A stretch of 64,000 nucleotides of DNA from CAWGAJ01 sp963820545. Its GTDB lineage: Bacteria > Planctomycetota > Planctomycetia > Pirellulales > Thermoguttaceae. The notes below the pieces were generated by a model, which was not told the origin of the DNA, did no database searches, and saw nothing but the letters and a program-made list of their open reading frames with translations. Shown piece by piece: positions 51,892 through 62,134 of the stretch. The translations under genes were made by a program, and so were the position numbers. The stretch is taken from NCBI GenBank assembly GCA_963820545.1, contig CAWGAJ010000001.1:1426001-1490000 (forward strand), read 5' to 3'. How positions within the stretch are numbered: the stretch's first letter is position 1; every line of letters begins with the position of its first letter.

Positions 51892-53046
51892 GTGTCCTTT
51901 GACGAATTGCAGCCCAAACCTGAGATCTTCCTCGATCTTATTCGCCGACAACAGCGCGGCCGACTGAAGATCTACCTGGGTTTTGCGGCGGGCGTCGGCA
52001 AGACCTACGACATGCTCCAGGAGGGCAACCGGCTGCTGCGGCAAGGCGTCGACGTGGTGATTGGCTTTGTCGAACCGCACGGCCGGGCAGAAACTATCGC
52101 CCAGATCGGCGACCTCGAACAGGTGTCGCGCCGACGAATTGAATACCGCGGCATAGTGCTGGAGGAAATGGATCTCGATGCCGTGCTCGCCCGCCGGCCG
52201 ACCATCGCGCTGATCGACGAATTGGCGCACACCAACGCCCCGGGCAGTCGTAATCCCAAGCGCTATCAGGATGTCGAGGAAATCCTCCGCGCGGGCGTCA
52301 GCGTAATCAGCACCCTTAACATTCAGCACCTGGAAAGTCTGCACGACATTGTCCAGCGCGCCACCGGAGTCCGGGTCAAGGAGCGCCTGCCCGATTACAT
52401 CCTCAGCATGGCGGATCAGCTCGTCAACGTCGATCTTTCCGCCGAAGACCTGCGCGAAAGGCTCCAGGCCGGAAAGATTTATCCCCCCGAGCGCGTGCAA
52501 ACGGCAATGGAAAACTTCTTTACGCCGGAGAATCTGACGCAACTCCGCGAACTGGCCATGGAGGAGATCGCTTTCCGGCTCGACCAATTGCGCCGGGAAG
52601 GCGAGCAGCGGCGCGGCGGCGAGCCGACTTCCGGCTCGGAACGGGTGATGGTCTGCCTCAGTTCGCGCAGTCCTCACGCCCCTGCCCTTTTGCGCAAGGC
52701 CGCCCGCATCGCTGACCGCTTGGGCGCCCCCTGGTATGCCGTCTACGTGCAGACGCCCCGCGAGTCGCCGGAAAACATCGATGCCGCCACCCAGCGGCGG
52801 ATCGGCAACAACCTGGACCTTGCCCGGCAGTTGGGCGGCACGTCGCTGGCCTTCAAAGGCGCCGATCTGATCAGTACCATCGCCGCCTTTGTCAAGGAAT
52901 ATGGCATTACTCACGTGGTGCTCGGGCGCACGCGCCAGCCGTTGTTTCGCCGTTGGTTCGGCCGATCTGTTTTAGACCGCCTGCTGCAAACAATCCCCGG
53001 GATCGATGTGATCGTGATCGACAACAGCCCGCCGCCGCAACCGTAA
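51892..53046 (+). CDS. kdpD: Free-standing KdpD N-terminal domain plus USP domain
   Basis: The protein has about 385 residues. It has the KdpD sensor domain with Walker A GFAAGVGKT and the conserved FVEPHGRAET, DELAHTNAPGSRNPKRYQD and STLNIQHLESL blocks. A universal-stress-protein-like domain follows (VMVCLSSRSPHAPALLRKAA ... HVVLGRTRQP ... IDVIVID). It stops there, without membrane helices or kinase. The GTG at 51892 has AAAGG eight bases upstream; an in-frame GTG at 51883 is the alternative. In E. coli the same part is the cytoplasmic N-terminal half of KdpD and tunes the kinase to K+ and nucleotides. Here it probably acts in trans on the preceding kinase. Confidence 0.9.
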   Translation: MSFDELQPKPEIFLDLIRRQQRGRLKIYLGFAAGVGKTYDMLQEGNRLLRQGVDVVIGFVEPHGRAETIAQIGDLEQVSRRRIEYRGIVLEEMDLDAVLARRPTIALIDELAHTNAPGSRNPKRYQDVEEILRAGVSVISTLNIQHLESLHDIVQRATGVRVKERLPDYILSMADQLVNVDLSAEDLRERLQAGKIYPPERVQTAMENFFTPENLTQLRELAMEEIAFRLDQLRREGEQRRGGEPTSGSERVMVCLSSRSPHAPALLRKAARIADRLGAPWYAVYVQTPRESPENIDAATQRRIGNNLDLARQLGGTSLAFKGADLISTIAAFVKEYGITHVVLGRTRQPLFRRWFGRSVLDRLLQTIPGIDVIVIDNSPPPQP

Positions 53047-53375
53047 ACTGCTCTATGGCACCTGCTCCGCAACTGCGCGTTGGGTGCCACTGCTGGCTTG
53101 CCCAGGGTGTCCGGGAATTGCTATTGAAAAATGTGGAATTTCGGCCAATTTGTACCGCTCCCCGACCAACCTTCGGTTGGTGCCCGGTCGCGGCTAAACG
53201 TAAAGAAAAATGCAGGAAAAATGGCTTCCCTATTCCCGGATGGTCTCTGCTTGCAAGCAGTGTATTTTCAACATGTTATACAGCACTGCTGGACAAGCCG
53301 GGCACCGACCGAAGGTTGGTCGTGGCACATGTAATTTTGTTGGAAGCTCTTAGTGTAGTCAGACTACTACAACTC
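53047..53375. other. Convergent intergenic region with inverted repeats
   Basis: No gene is supported. It holds a 7-bp hairpin ACCAACC-TTC-GGTTGGT (53165-53181) lying within a 24-bp arm (53164-53187). A near-perfect inverted copy of that arm (one mismatch) occurs at 53298-53321. It lies between the ends of the kdpD and RND genes, so termination in both directions is plausible. Confidence 0.5.
53164..53321. repeat. Long inverted repeat, 24-bp arms
   Basis: Arms 53164-53187 and 53298-53321 match as reverse complements with one mismatch and enclose 110 bases. Each arm itself contains a small hairpin. This could be a small non-autonomous element or a bidirectional terminator. Confidence 0.65.
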
Positions 53376-56300
53376 TCATTCATTATGTTCCGGCACGGCG
53401 ATCACAGATTCGGCGGCAGCGTCTGTTTTTTTTTCGCCAAACCACTGAATAACGTAGAAAAATACCGGCGTGAGGAAGATGCCGAACAGCGTCACGCCTA
53501 ACATGCCGCTGAACACCGCCAGGCCCAGGGCCTGGCGCATCTCCGCGCGGCGCCTTGTGCTATTACCAGCGGGATCACGCCGAAGATAAAGGCGAACGAG
53601 GTCATTAATATGGGCCGCAAGCGCAGCCGGCTGGCCTCCAAGGTGGCCTCGCGCCGCGACTTGCCCAAAAGGTGTTGTTGTTTGGCGAATTCCACCACCA
53701 AAATCGCATTCTTGCTGGCCAGGCCGACCAGCACCACAAAGCCGATTTGCGTGAAGATGTTCACGTCCATGCGCCCCAGTTCCACACCGGTAATGGCGCA
53801 AAGCAGGCACATGGGCACGACTAATATGACGGCCAGCGGCAGCGACCAGCTTTCGTACTGCGCCGCCAGCACCAGGAACACGAATACCACCGCCAAGGCG
53901 AACACGTAGATGGCCGCATTTCCCGCCAGGAGTTGCAGATATGTCAGTTCCGTCCAATCGGAGGCCATGGACCGGGGCAACGTCTTTCCGGCAATATCTT
54001 CCATCAGCTCGATCGCCTGCCCCGAACTCACCCCGGGCGCGGTATCGCCGGTGACGGCGGTGGCAAGGTACATATTATATCGCATTACCATTACCGGGCC
54101 GCTGATGTTGCGTACGTCCATCAGCGTGCCCAGGCGGATCATCTCCCCTCGATCGTTCCGCACCTGGAGCTGCCGAATATTGCGCACCCGGTCGCGGAAA
54201 CGCTGATCGGCCTGGACATTCACCTGCCAGGTCCGGCCGAATTCATTAAAATTGTTCACGTAGTAAGAACCGAGATAGACTTGCAGGGTATTAAACACGT
54301 CGCTGACCAACACACCCATTGTCATGCATTTTGTGCGGTCGATCTCCAGATGCAGCCAGGGCGTGTTCGCCCGCGAACTGTTGAACAAGCCCTGCAATCC
54401 CGGCGTTTTGTTGCCGCTATCGACGATCTGATCGCTCATCTGCTGGAGAGTTCCCAAACCCAGATTGCCGCGATCCTCGATAATCAATTTAAATCCGCCC
54501 ATCGTGCCCAGGCCGTCAATCGGCGGAGCGCCGAACGTGGAGACGATTGCCTCGCTGACTTGCTGCTGGCAACGATCGCGAAGCGCCTTGGCAATGGCGT
54601 CGGCCGATAGTCCTGGGCCGCGCCGTTCATCAAAATCCTTTAGCAGGACATACATCGAGCCCAGGTTAGGAGCGTTGGCGTTTAATATTAGCGATTGACC
54701 GGAGATGCCCACCGTATGCGCCACACCCGGCGTCTGGCGGGCCATGGCCTCGATGCGGGCCATCACTTTTTGCGTGCGCTCCACCGAGGCGGAATCCGGC
54801 AATTGCACGTTCAGGAGCACATAGCCTTTATCCTGTTGTGGAATGAAGCCCGTCGGCGCGACTAAATTGCCAGTACGTCAGCGCCAACAGACCGCCGTAA
54901 ACCAACAAAGTCAAAAGGCTCACACGGAGCAAGCCTCCAATCAAACGCGTATAGATCGCAGTGCTGGCGGAAAAGGCCAGGTTAAACAAGCGGAAAAACC
55001 ACCCTAAGAGCAGGTCCAGCAGCCAGGTGAGCGGATCGCGGCGCGCCGCGCGGGCGCAGCAGAATGGCCGACAGGGCGGGACTAAGGGTCAAGGAGTTGA
55101 AGGCTGAAATGACCATCGAGACGGCGATGGTCACGGCAAACTGCCGGAAGAATTGGCCACTGATGCCGCCCAGGAACGCGCAGGGAACAAACACGGCGCA
55201 CAGCACCAAGGCCACGGCAATGACCGGCCCGGTCACCTCGTCCATGGCCCGACGCGCCGCCTCGCGCGGCGGCAGGCCTTGATCCAACCAGCGTTCCACG
55301 TTTTCCACCACCACGATCGCGTCGTCCACCACGATGCCGATCGCCAGCACCAATCCGAACAGCGACAGGTTGTTCAGCGAAAACTGCAGCGCCGCCATCA
55401 CGGAGAAGGTGCCCACGATGGCCACCGGCACGGCAATCAACGGAATCAACGCTGCGCGCCAGTTCTGCAAAAACACCAGGACCACGATGGCCACCAGGAT
55501 CACCGCGTCGCGGAGGGTCTTGAAGACTTCGTGGACCGACTCGCGGATGAAGGGCGTGGTGTCGTAAACGATCTTGTAATCCAGTCCCTCCGGAAAGCGC
55601 GTCTTCAGATCCTGCATCTTTTTATAGACGCCCTGGGCGGTCTGCAATGCGTTTGAGCCCGGGAGCTGATAGATGGACAAGGCCACTGTGGGTCGGCCGT
55701 CGAGCGTGGCGGTCTGATCGTACTGCTGGGCCCCCAGCTCCACCCGGGCCACATCGTGCAAGCGGACCACGCTGTTCGACTGAGGCGTGGGGCCGGTGGT
55801 ATTTGCCTGGCCGGACTGCGCCGGTTGAGTGGCCGAGCTGCCCGATGACGAACTTTGCGCGCCGACGCCGCCAACTTTTAATATGATGTCGGCAAACTCC
55901 TCCGGTTCGGTCAACCGGCCCAAGGTATTGATGGTCAACTGGAATTGCTGGCCCTTGGGCACGGGCTGTTGTCCGATTTGTCCGGCGGCCACTTGTAAGT
56001 TCTGCTGGTTGATGGCGTCGACAACATCCCACGCGCTCATGTTTAGCGCCGCCAGTTTATCGGGATCGAGCCAGGCGCGCAGGCTATAATCGCGTTGGCC
56101 CAGGTAGGTAATGCCGGCCACGCCCGGCAGGCGTCCCAGTTCGTCCTTGATATAAATGGTCGCGTAGTTGCTCAAAAAAATGCTGTCGTAGCGGTTGTCC
56201 GGCGAGACCAGGTTCACGATCATCATTATATTGGGCGACATTTTTTTGACGTTGATGCCCTCGTTCTGCACCAACGTCGGGATGACCGGCAGGGCCAGAG

Positions 56301-56637
56301 AAACGCGGTTTTGCACCAGCACCTGGGCCATATCCGAATCCATGCCCAGATTGAAAGTCACTGTCAGCATATAAGCGCCGTCGTTGGTCGATTGCGATGA
56401 CATATACATCATGCCCTCCACGCCGCTGACCTGCTCTTCGATCGGCGCCGCTACTGTATCTTGCACGGTTTGGGCGTTGGCCCCTGGATAATATGCCGTC
56501 ACTACGACCGTGGGAGGCGTCACGTCCGGATACTGCGCCACCGGCAGCGTGAACACGGCCACGCCCCCTGCCAATATAAAAACGATCGACAGGACCGAGG
56601 CGAATATCGGGCGGTCGATAAAGAAATGAGAAATCAT
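53376..56637 (-). CDS. HAE1-type RND efflux pump, second copy (three frameshifts)
   Basis: This inner-membrane proton-driven pump has about 1,085 residues when joined. The N-terminus is the family's MISHFFIDRPIFASVLSIVF. The porter region, the VVDDAIVVVENVERWLDQG segment of helix 4, the FVPCAFLGG region and the second-half GLASKNAILVVEFAK helix are all visible. Frame breaks lie near 55037-55050, 54855-54866 and 53545-53553; at each, conserved text continues in the next frame (ARRDPLTWLLD, APTGFIPQQD, AEMRQALGLAVFSG). A 35-residue Ser/Gly/Thr-rich insert (QSSSSGSSATQPAQSGQ) sits before VVRLHDVARVELG. The start overlaps the stop of the first RND gene by ATGA, so the two are translationally coupled. 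Confidence 0.85.
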
Positions 56638-59600
56638 GACTCTTGACCTCCATTTTGGGAGAGGCTTTTAGACTTTACCCTCCGATGGATTCCCATAACC
56701 ATTAGTGCGGCAAGCACTCCCGTGATCCCGCCCAGGAAAACAGCCCAGTGCATATGGACGACGCCGATCCGGCCCAGCATAAAGCCCAGCGTCACGCCCG
56801 CCAGTGCGCCAAACAAGAAAGAACCGATCCGCTGAGTTGCCATTGCCCTGAACAGGCGCAACTCGCCCATTCCTTGGATTACATAGAAAAATACCGGCGT
56901 GAGAAAGATGCCGAACAGCGTCACGCCGATCATGCCGCTGAAGACCGCGGTGCCCAGCGAGCGGCGCATTTCGGCCCCGGCCCCAACGGCGATTACCAGC
57001 GGAAACACCCCGAGGATAAACGCGAATGAGGTCATCAGGATCGGGCGCAGGCGCAGCCGCGACGCCTCCTGCGTGGCCTCGAAGCGCGGCCGGCCTTCCT
57101 GGCGGAGTTGCTTGGCGAACTCGACGATCAAAATCGAGTTCTTGCACGCCAATCCCACCAATACCACCAGCCCGATCTGCACGAAAATATTCACGGCCGT
57201 GTGCGTATAGAGCACGCCCGCCACCGAACAAAGCAGACACAACGGCACCACCAAGATCACCGCCAGCGGCAGCGACCAGCTCTCGTACAGCGCGGCCAGC
57301 GCCAAAAACACGCACACCACCGCCAGCGCGAAAACGTACATCGCCGTGTCGCCCGCCCGAATCTGCATGTACATCAACTCGGTCCATTCGGCTTTCATCG
57401 TCAGCGGCAGGGTCTTGTCGGCCAGCTTGTCGATGGCGGCGATGGCCTCGCCGGTGCTGAATCCGGGCAGGATATTTCCTGTTATCGGCGCGGCGCTGTA
57501 AAGGTTATAGCGTGTTATAAAGACGGGTCCGCCGATTTCGCGCACGTTGACCAAAGTGCCCAGCGGAACCATCTGCCCTTGTTTGTTGCGCATCTCGATC
57601 AGATTTATTTTTTCGATTTTATCGCGATACTCTCCCTCGGCTTGGATGGTAACCTGCCAGTAACGGCCAAAGGCGTTGAAACTGTTGACGTACAGCGAGC
57701 CTAAGTACATCTGCAAGGCCTGATTCACGTCGTCCAACGATAAGCCCAAGGATTCCACCTTGGTCCGGTCGATATCCATGTAGAGTTGTGGCGTGTTGGA
57801 ACGGAACTGGGTGGTCACGCTGGCCAGGCCGGGTTCGTTCTGCAACTTTTGGATCAGCGCGTCGGTCTGTTGTTGCAGGGTCGGCAGTCCGAGTCCGGCG
57901 CGGTCCTCCACCATGATCTTGAATCCGCCCGCCACGCTCAGGCCGGGAATAGGCGGCGCCCCAAACGCGTTGACTTGCGCCTCTTTGACGTGCTTATGCC
58001 AGGCCTGATGTAATTGGGCCATGATCGCCGTGTCGCGCAACCGGGGGCTCCTCCGCTTCTCAAACGGATCGAGAATCACGAATATCGAACCGAAATTGGA
58101 ACTGTTGGCCGATTGCATGAACGAATAACCCGCCACCGCGGCCGTATGGGCCACGCCCGGCGTGGCGCGGGTGATTTTGTCAATCAGCGCCAACGTTTCC
58201 TCTGTGCGCTGGAGCGAGGCCGAATCGGGCAGTTGCACGTTCACGATCAGCCGGCCTTGATCCTGCTGCGGCACAAAACCCGTCGGCGCCTTTTCAAATA
58301 CCCAGTAGGTCAACACCACCAGCATTCCATAAGCCAGCAAGACCAGCAGGCTGATACGCAGCATCTTTCCCACCACCCAAGCATATATAGCGGTGCTTGT
58401 GCTGAAAATCGCGTTAAATGATTTGAAAAACCAGCCGCATACTCCGTCCAGCAGCCGGGTCAACAGATCGCGGTTGCCTTCGCGCGGCCGCAGCAGAATC
58501 GCGGCCAGCGCCGGACTAAGGGTTAGCGAGTTAAACGCCGAAAAAGCAGTCGAAAAGGCGATTGTCAAGGCGAATTGGCGAAAAAATTGGCCGCTGATGC
58601 CGCTGATCAGCGCGCACGGCACAAACACCGTGCACAACACCAAGGCCACGGCGATGACCGGCCCCGTCACTTCTTCCATTGCCTTGCGCGTGGCGTCGCG
58701 CGGCCCAAGACCGTGATCCAGCCAGCGTTCCACATTCTCCACGACCACGATGGCGTCGTCCACCACAATGCCGATTGCCAGCACCAGTCCGAACAGCGAA
58801 ATGTTATTCAAGCTGAAGTTCAGCACGGCCATTACGGCGAAGGTGCCCACAATGGCCACGGGCACGGCGACCATGGGTATCAGCACTGCGCGCCAGTTCT
58901 GCAAAAAGACCAGCACCACCACGCCCACTAATAATACCGCCACCAGCAAGGTGTTTATTACATCGGCGACCGACTCGCGGATGAACGGCGTGGTGTCGTA
59001 TGCGATTTGATATTCCAGCCCCTCGGGAAAGTTGACTTTCAACTCCTCCATCTTCGCCCGCACCAGGTTCGGCGACGTCCAGCGCGTTGGTGCCGGGAAG
59101 CTGATGAATGCCCAGCCCCACGGACGGCTGACCGTCGAAGGTGCAAGATTGACTGTAATTCTGCGCGCCCATCTCCACGCGACCCACGTCGCGAATGCGC
59201 ACTATGCCCACCGATGGACTGGGGGCGCAACTTCAGTTGCCTGACCGCCAACTGCCGCATTACCTAGCGGATTGTTGATCGCCGCGCTGCTTTGCGCAAG
59301 GCCGCTCAGCGTCTGGCTCATCACGCCGCCGGCTGTAGCGCTGCCGCCCGACGTTCCTCCGCCGCCCGTGGTTCCCCCTCCGCCCATAGTGCCGCCGCCG
59401 CCGGACGCGCTGCCTCCGCTAGTCGATACGCCGCTGGTGGTTCTACCGACAGTGGTTCCCGTGTTCGGCGTCGGACTGCCCGACAAGGCCTTGCCGGGCA
59501 AACCGCTGGCCGAAAATCCACCGCCCGTAACTCTGCCTCCGGTCGGATTGTTTCTGTTCAAACCGCCGCTCGTCGCTCCGCCGCTTTGAATCGGACTGGC

Positions 59601-60443
59601 GATATTTGGAACTGGCACGTTGATGCTTTGAAACGTTCCCGGAGTTCCGCGGAACTGCTGGGCGGGGCTGCTCTGGCCGACCTTGACAATGATGTCGCCG
59701 AACTGTTCCGGATCGGAGAGACGGCCCAGCGTATCGATCGGCTCTTGGATACTCTGATCCACGGAGACCGGCGGTTGTCCGATCTGTCCGGCCGCCGCCT
59801 CTTTATTCTGGCTGCGTATTGCGCCGGCAACGTCTTGGGCGGCGATCCCCAACGCGGCCATTTTCTGCGGATCGAGCCAGACGCGGATGCTGTAGTCGCG
59901 CTGGCCCATAATATTAATGTCTGAAACGCCGTCCAGACGCAGCAATTCATCTTTTAAGTAGATCGTGGCGTAATTGCTTAGGTAGAGATCGTCGTAGCGG
60001 CCGTCCGGCGAGATCAAGTTCACGAACAGCAGGATGTCGGGCGTTTTTTTCTTGATGGTGATCCCCTGATTTTGCACGGCGTCGGGCAACTGCGGCATGG
60101 CCAGGGACACGCGGTTCTGCACCATGACCAGCGCCGTGTTCAGATCGGTGCCGATATCAAAAGTCACGGTCAGCGTGTACGAGCCGTCGTTGCCCATCTG
60201 CGACGACATGTACAGCATCCCTTCCACGCCGTTGACCTGCTGCTCGATCGGCGCCGCCACCGTATCCGCCACCACCTGGGCGCTGGCCCCGGGATAACTG
60301 ATGGTGACCTGCACCGAAGGCGGCGTAATCTGCGGATACTGCGCGATGGGCAGATAAAAGACCGCGATCCCGCCGGTCAGTGTGATCACTATCGACAGCA
60401 CCGACGCGAAGATCGGCCGATCGATAAAAAAGTGCGAGATCAT
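56634..60443 (-). CDS. HAE1-type RND efflux pump, first copy (two frameshifts)
   Basis: This pump is a paralog of the following gene, about 1,270 residues. The start at 60443 has GGAAGAGG seven bases upstream. The N-terminal frame (59202-60443) and C-terminal frame (56634-59063) join through a short middle frame. One C is missing in the C-run at 59221-59225, and one extra C lies near 59066. It has the IVVDDAIVVVENVERWLDHG helix and VLVGLACKNSILIVEFAK. The C-terminus is extended by a further hydrophobic segment (FLFGALAGVTLGFMLGR) and a basic tail. Between the porter strands it carries an unusual insert of about 140 residues made of Gly, Ser and Thr (SGGSASGGGGTMGGGGTTGG). It is the middle gene of an MFP-RND-RND operon. 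Confidence 0.87.
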
Positions 60444-60463
60444 GGATCGAGCCTCTTCCCGCG

Positions 60464-61678
60464 TTACTTTTTCGCCGGGCTTTCCGTTGCCGCGGCCGGC
60501 GTCTCGGCGTCCGTCTTGCCGAGCGTCGGCATGGGCATCTCTTCCGGCGCGACTAACAATCGCGGCCGGATTTGCTGCAACCCGCCCACCACGATCCAAT
60601 CGTCCGCTTTAATTCCGTCCAAGATCACTCGCAATCCGTCCTCCTGGAGCATCCCGGTCGTGACCCGCCGATACTGGACCTTTTTCTCCGCATCCACCAC
60701 ATAAACGAACTTCAACCCCTGGTCCGACGCCACGGCCCGGTCGATAACCAACAGCGCCGGGTGCGGCTTGCCGATCGGCAGCCTGATCCGCACGAACATC
60801 CCCGGCGACAACATCCTCACGCCCTGCGATAACTTTGGATTCTTGAACTCCCCTCGCACCAAGATACTGCCCGTGGATGGATTGAACTGGTTGTTGATAA
60901 AGTTGATTATTCCCTGATGCGGATAGCCCTCTTCGCCCTGCAATCCCATGAAGACCTCTATCTCGCCCTTCTCCGGCATCTTGAGTGTTCCCTCTTGAAC
61001 TTTCCTTCTAAGTAGCAGCAGTGTGGGTTCATCCATGTCAAAGTACGCATACATCGGATCCAGCGACACGACCGTGGTCAGCAGCGTCTGGTCTTGGTTG
61101 ACCAAGTTGCCCAGAGTTAGGTAATAGCGGCTGACCTCACCGTCGATCGGCGAGGTAACCCTGGTAAAGGCCAGGTTCAGATTGTAAACTTCCAGGCTCG
61201 ACTTGGCGGCCTTCAGCGCGGCGCTGGCCTCTTCTTCCTGGGCCTGATAAGCGTCAAGGTCCTGTTGGCTGATGGCCCCGGGGGTTTTCGATAGCTCTTT
61301 CCCGCGTGCGTAATTGGCGGTGGCCAGTTTCAGTTGGGCCTCATAAAGATGGACTTGGGCCTGGGCCTGATCGAGTTGGGCCTGATAAGGCCGGGGATCG
61401 ATCTCGAAAAGAAGATCGTCAGTTTTCACCTCCGCGCCTTCCTTAAAAGGCATCTTCACCAAATACCCTGTCACCCGGGCTTGGACGTTCACCGAATTCA
61501 CCGCGTCTGTTCGGCCAGTGTAGTCTACATAATCGGTAACCTCCCGTTCGACAGGGCGACTGATAGGCACTACCGGCGCCTCGGGCGGAGCTACTTGGGG
61601 CGGCTTATTGCGGCAACTGCCAACCGCCACCAGCAATAAGCAAATATTAAAAACAAAAAAAATACGATTGCGATACAT
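60464..61678 (-). CDS. RND efflux membrane-fusion lipoprotein
   Basis: The protein has about 404 residues. The start at 61678 gives a lipoprotein signal (FFVFNICLLLVAVGSC, Cys as the attachment site) and has GGGGAGG upstream. Residues about 60-110 hold the first lipoyl half (VNVQARVTGYLVKMPFKEGA). A coiled-coil hairpin follows (PRPYQAQLDQAQAQVHLYEA ... EEEASAALKAAKSS). Then come the second lipoyl half (VTSPIDGEVSRYYLTLGNLV) and the beta-barrel and membrane-proximal domains (PGMFVRIRLPIGKPHPALLV). It links the inner-membrane RND pump to the outer-membrane channel. It is the first gene of the efflux operon. Confidence 0.92.
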   Translation of the reverse strand: MYRNRIFFVFNICLLLVAVGSCRNKPPQVAPPEAPVVPISRPVEREVTDYVDYTGRTDAVNSVNVQARVTGYLVKMPFKEGAEVKTDDLLFEIDPRPYQAQLDQAQAQVHLYEAQLKLATANYARGKELSKTPGAISQQDLDAYQAQEEEASAALKAAKSSLEVYNLNLAFTRVTSPIDGEVSRYYLTLGNLVNQDQTLLTTVVSLDPMYAYFDMDEPTLLLLRRKVQEGTLKMPEKGEIEVFMGLQGEEGYPHQGIINFINNQFNPSTGSILVRGEFKNPKLSQGVRMLSPGMFVRIRLPIGKPHPALLVIDRAVASDQGLKFVYVVDAEKKVQYRRVTTGMLQEDGLRVILDGIKADDWIVVGGLQQIRPRLLVAPEEMPMPTLGKTDAETPAAATESPAKK

Positions 61679-62134
61679 AAAAGCCTCCCCGGCGTATATA
61701 AGCCTCAAAAAAAATTCGATCCACTTAATCCCATTAGCTTCGATAATCACCGCTTGTACAGCACCTTGCTCATGGCTAAAAAACGATAGCTTATCTTGAT
61801 GCTAAAACCAAACAGAATATGGACTTAGTTACAAAAATGACTTGCCACGGACATATCTTTTTGACCTGCCAAAAAAATCTCTGAAAACTGTCCCCCAAAT
61901 CCCCTCTCCATTCGTTGAATTGAGCATCCATAATAATTAACTCGCCAATGGATAATTCATAATAAAGAGTATTTCTAACTCCTTATGGAGTAAGTGGTTG
62001 CGACAAATATACTCTTCATTACTTTAGGATAATGTGAATCTACATAAGCTAAATTGATTGTAAGGAATATGCCGATAATTTTAGTTGTATGGCTATTAAC
62101 GACTGGTAAGCAGACATGCGTGGAAATCCAATTT
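61679..62134. promoter_or_regulatory. Divergent promoter region of the efflux genes
   Basis: This AT-rich region between the MFP and the outer-membrane gene has no supported coding sequence. Dyads that could be repressor sites are an 8-bp AAGAGTAT (61965-61972) / ATACTCTT (62009-62016). Inside it is CTAACTCC-TTAT-GGAGTAAG (one mismatch). No regulator gene lies next to it. Confidence 0.4.

Noticed and set aside
53131..53334. Open frame after kdpD
   Set aside because: It overlaps the long inverted repeat, has no domain and is flanked by convergent gene ends.
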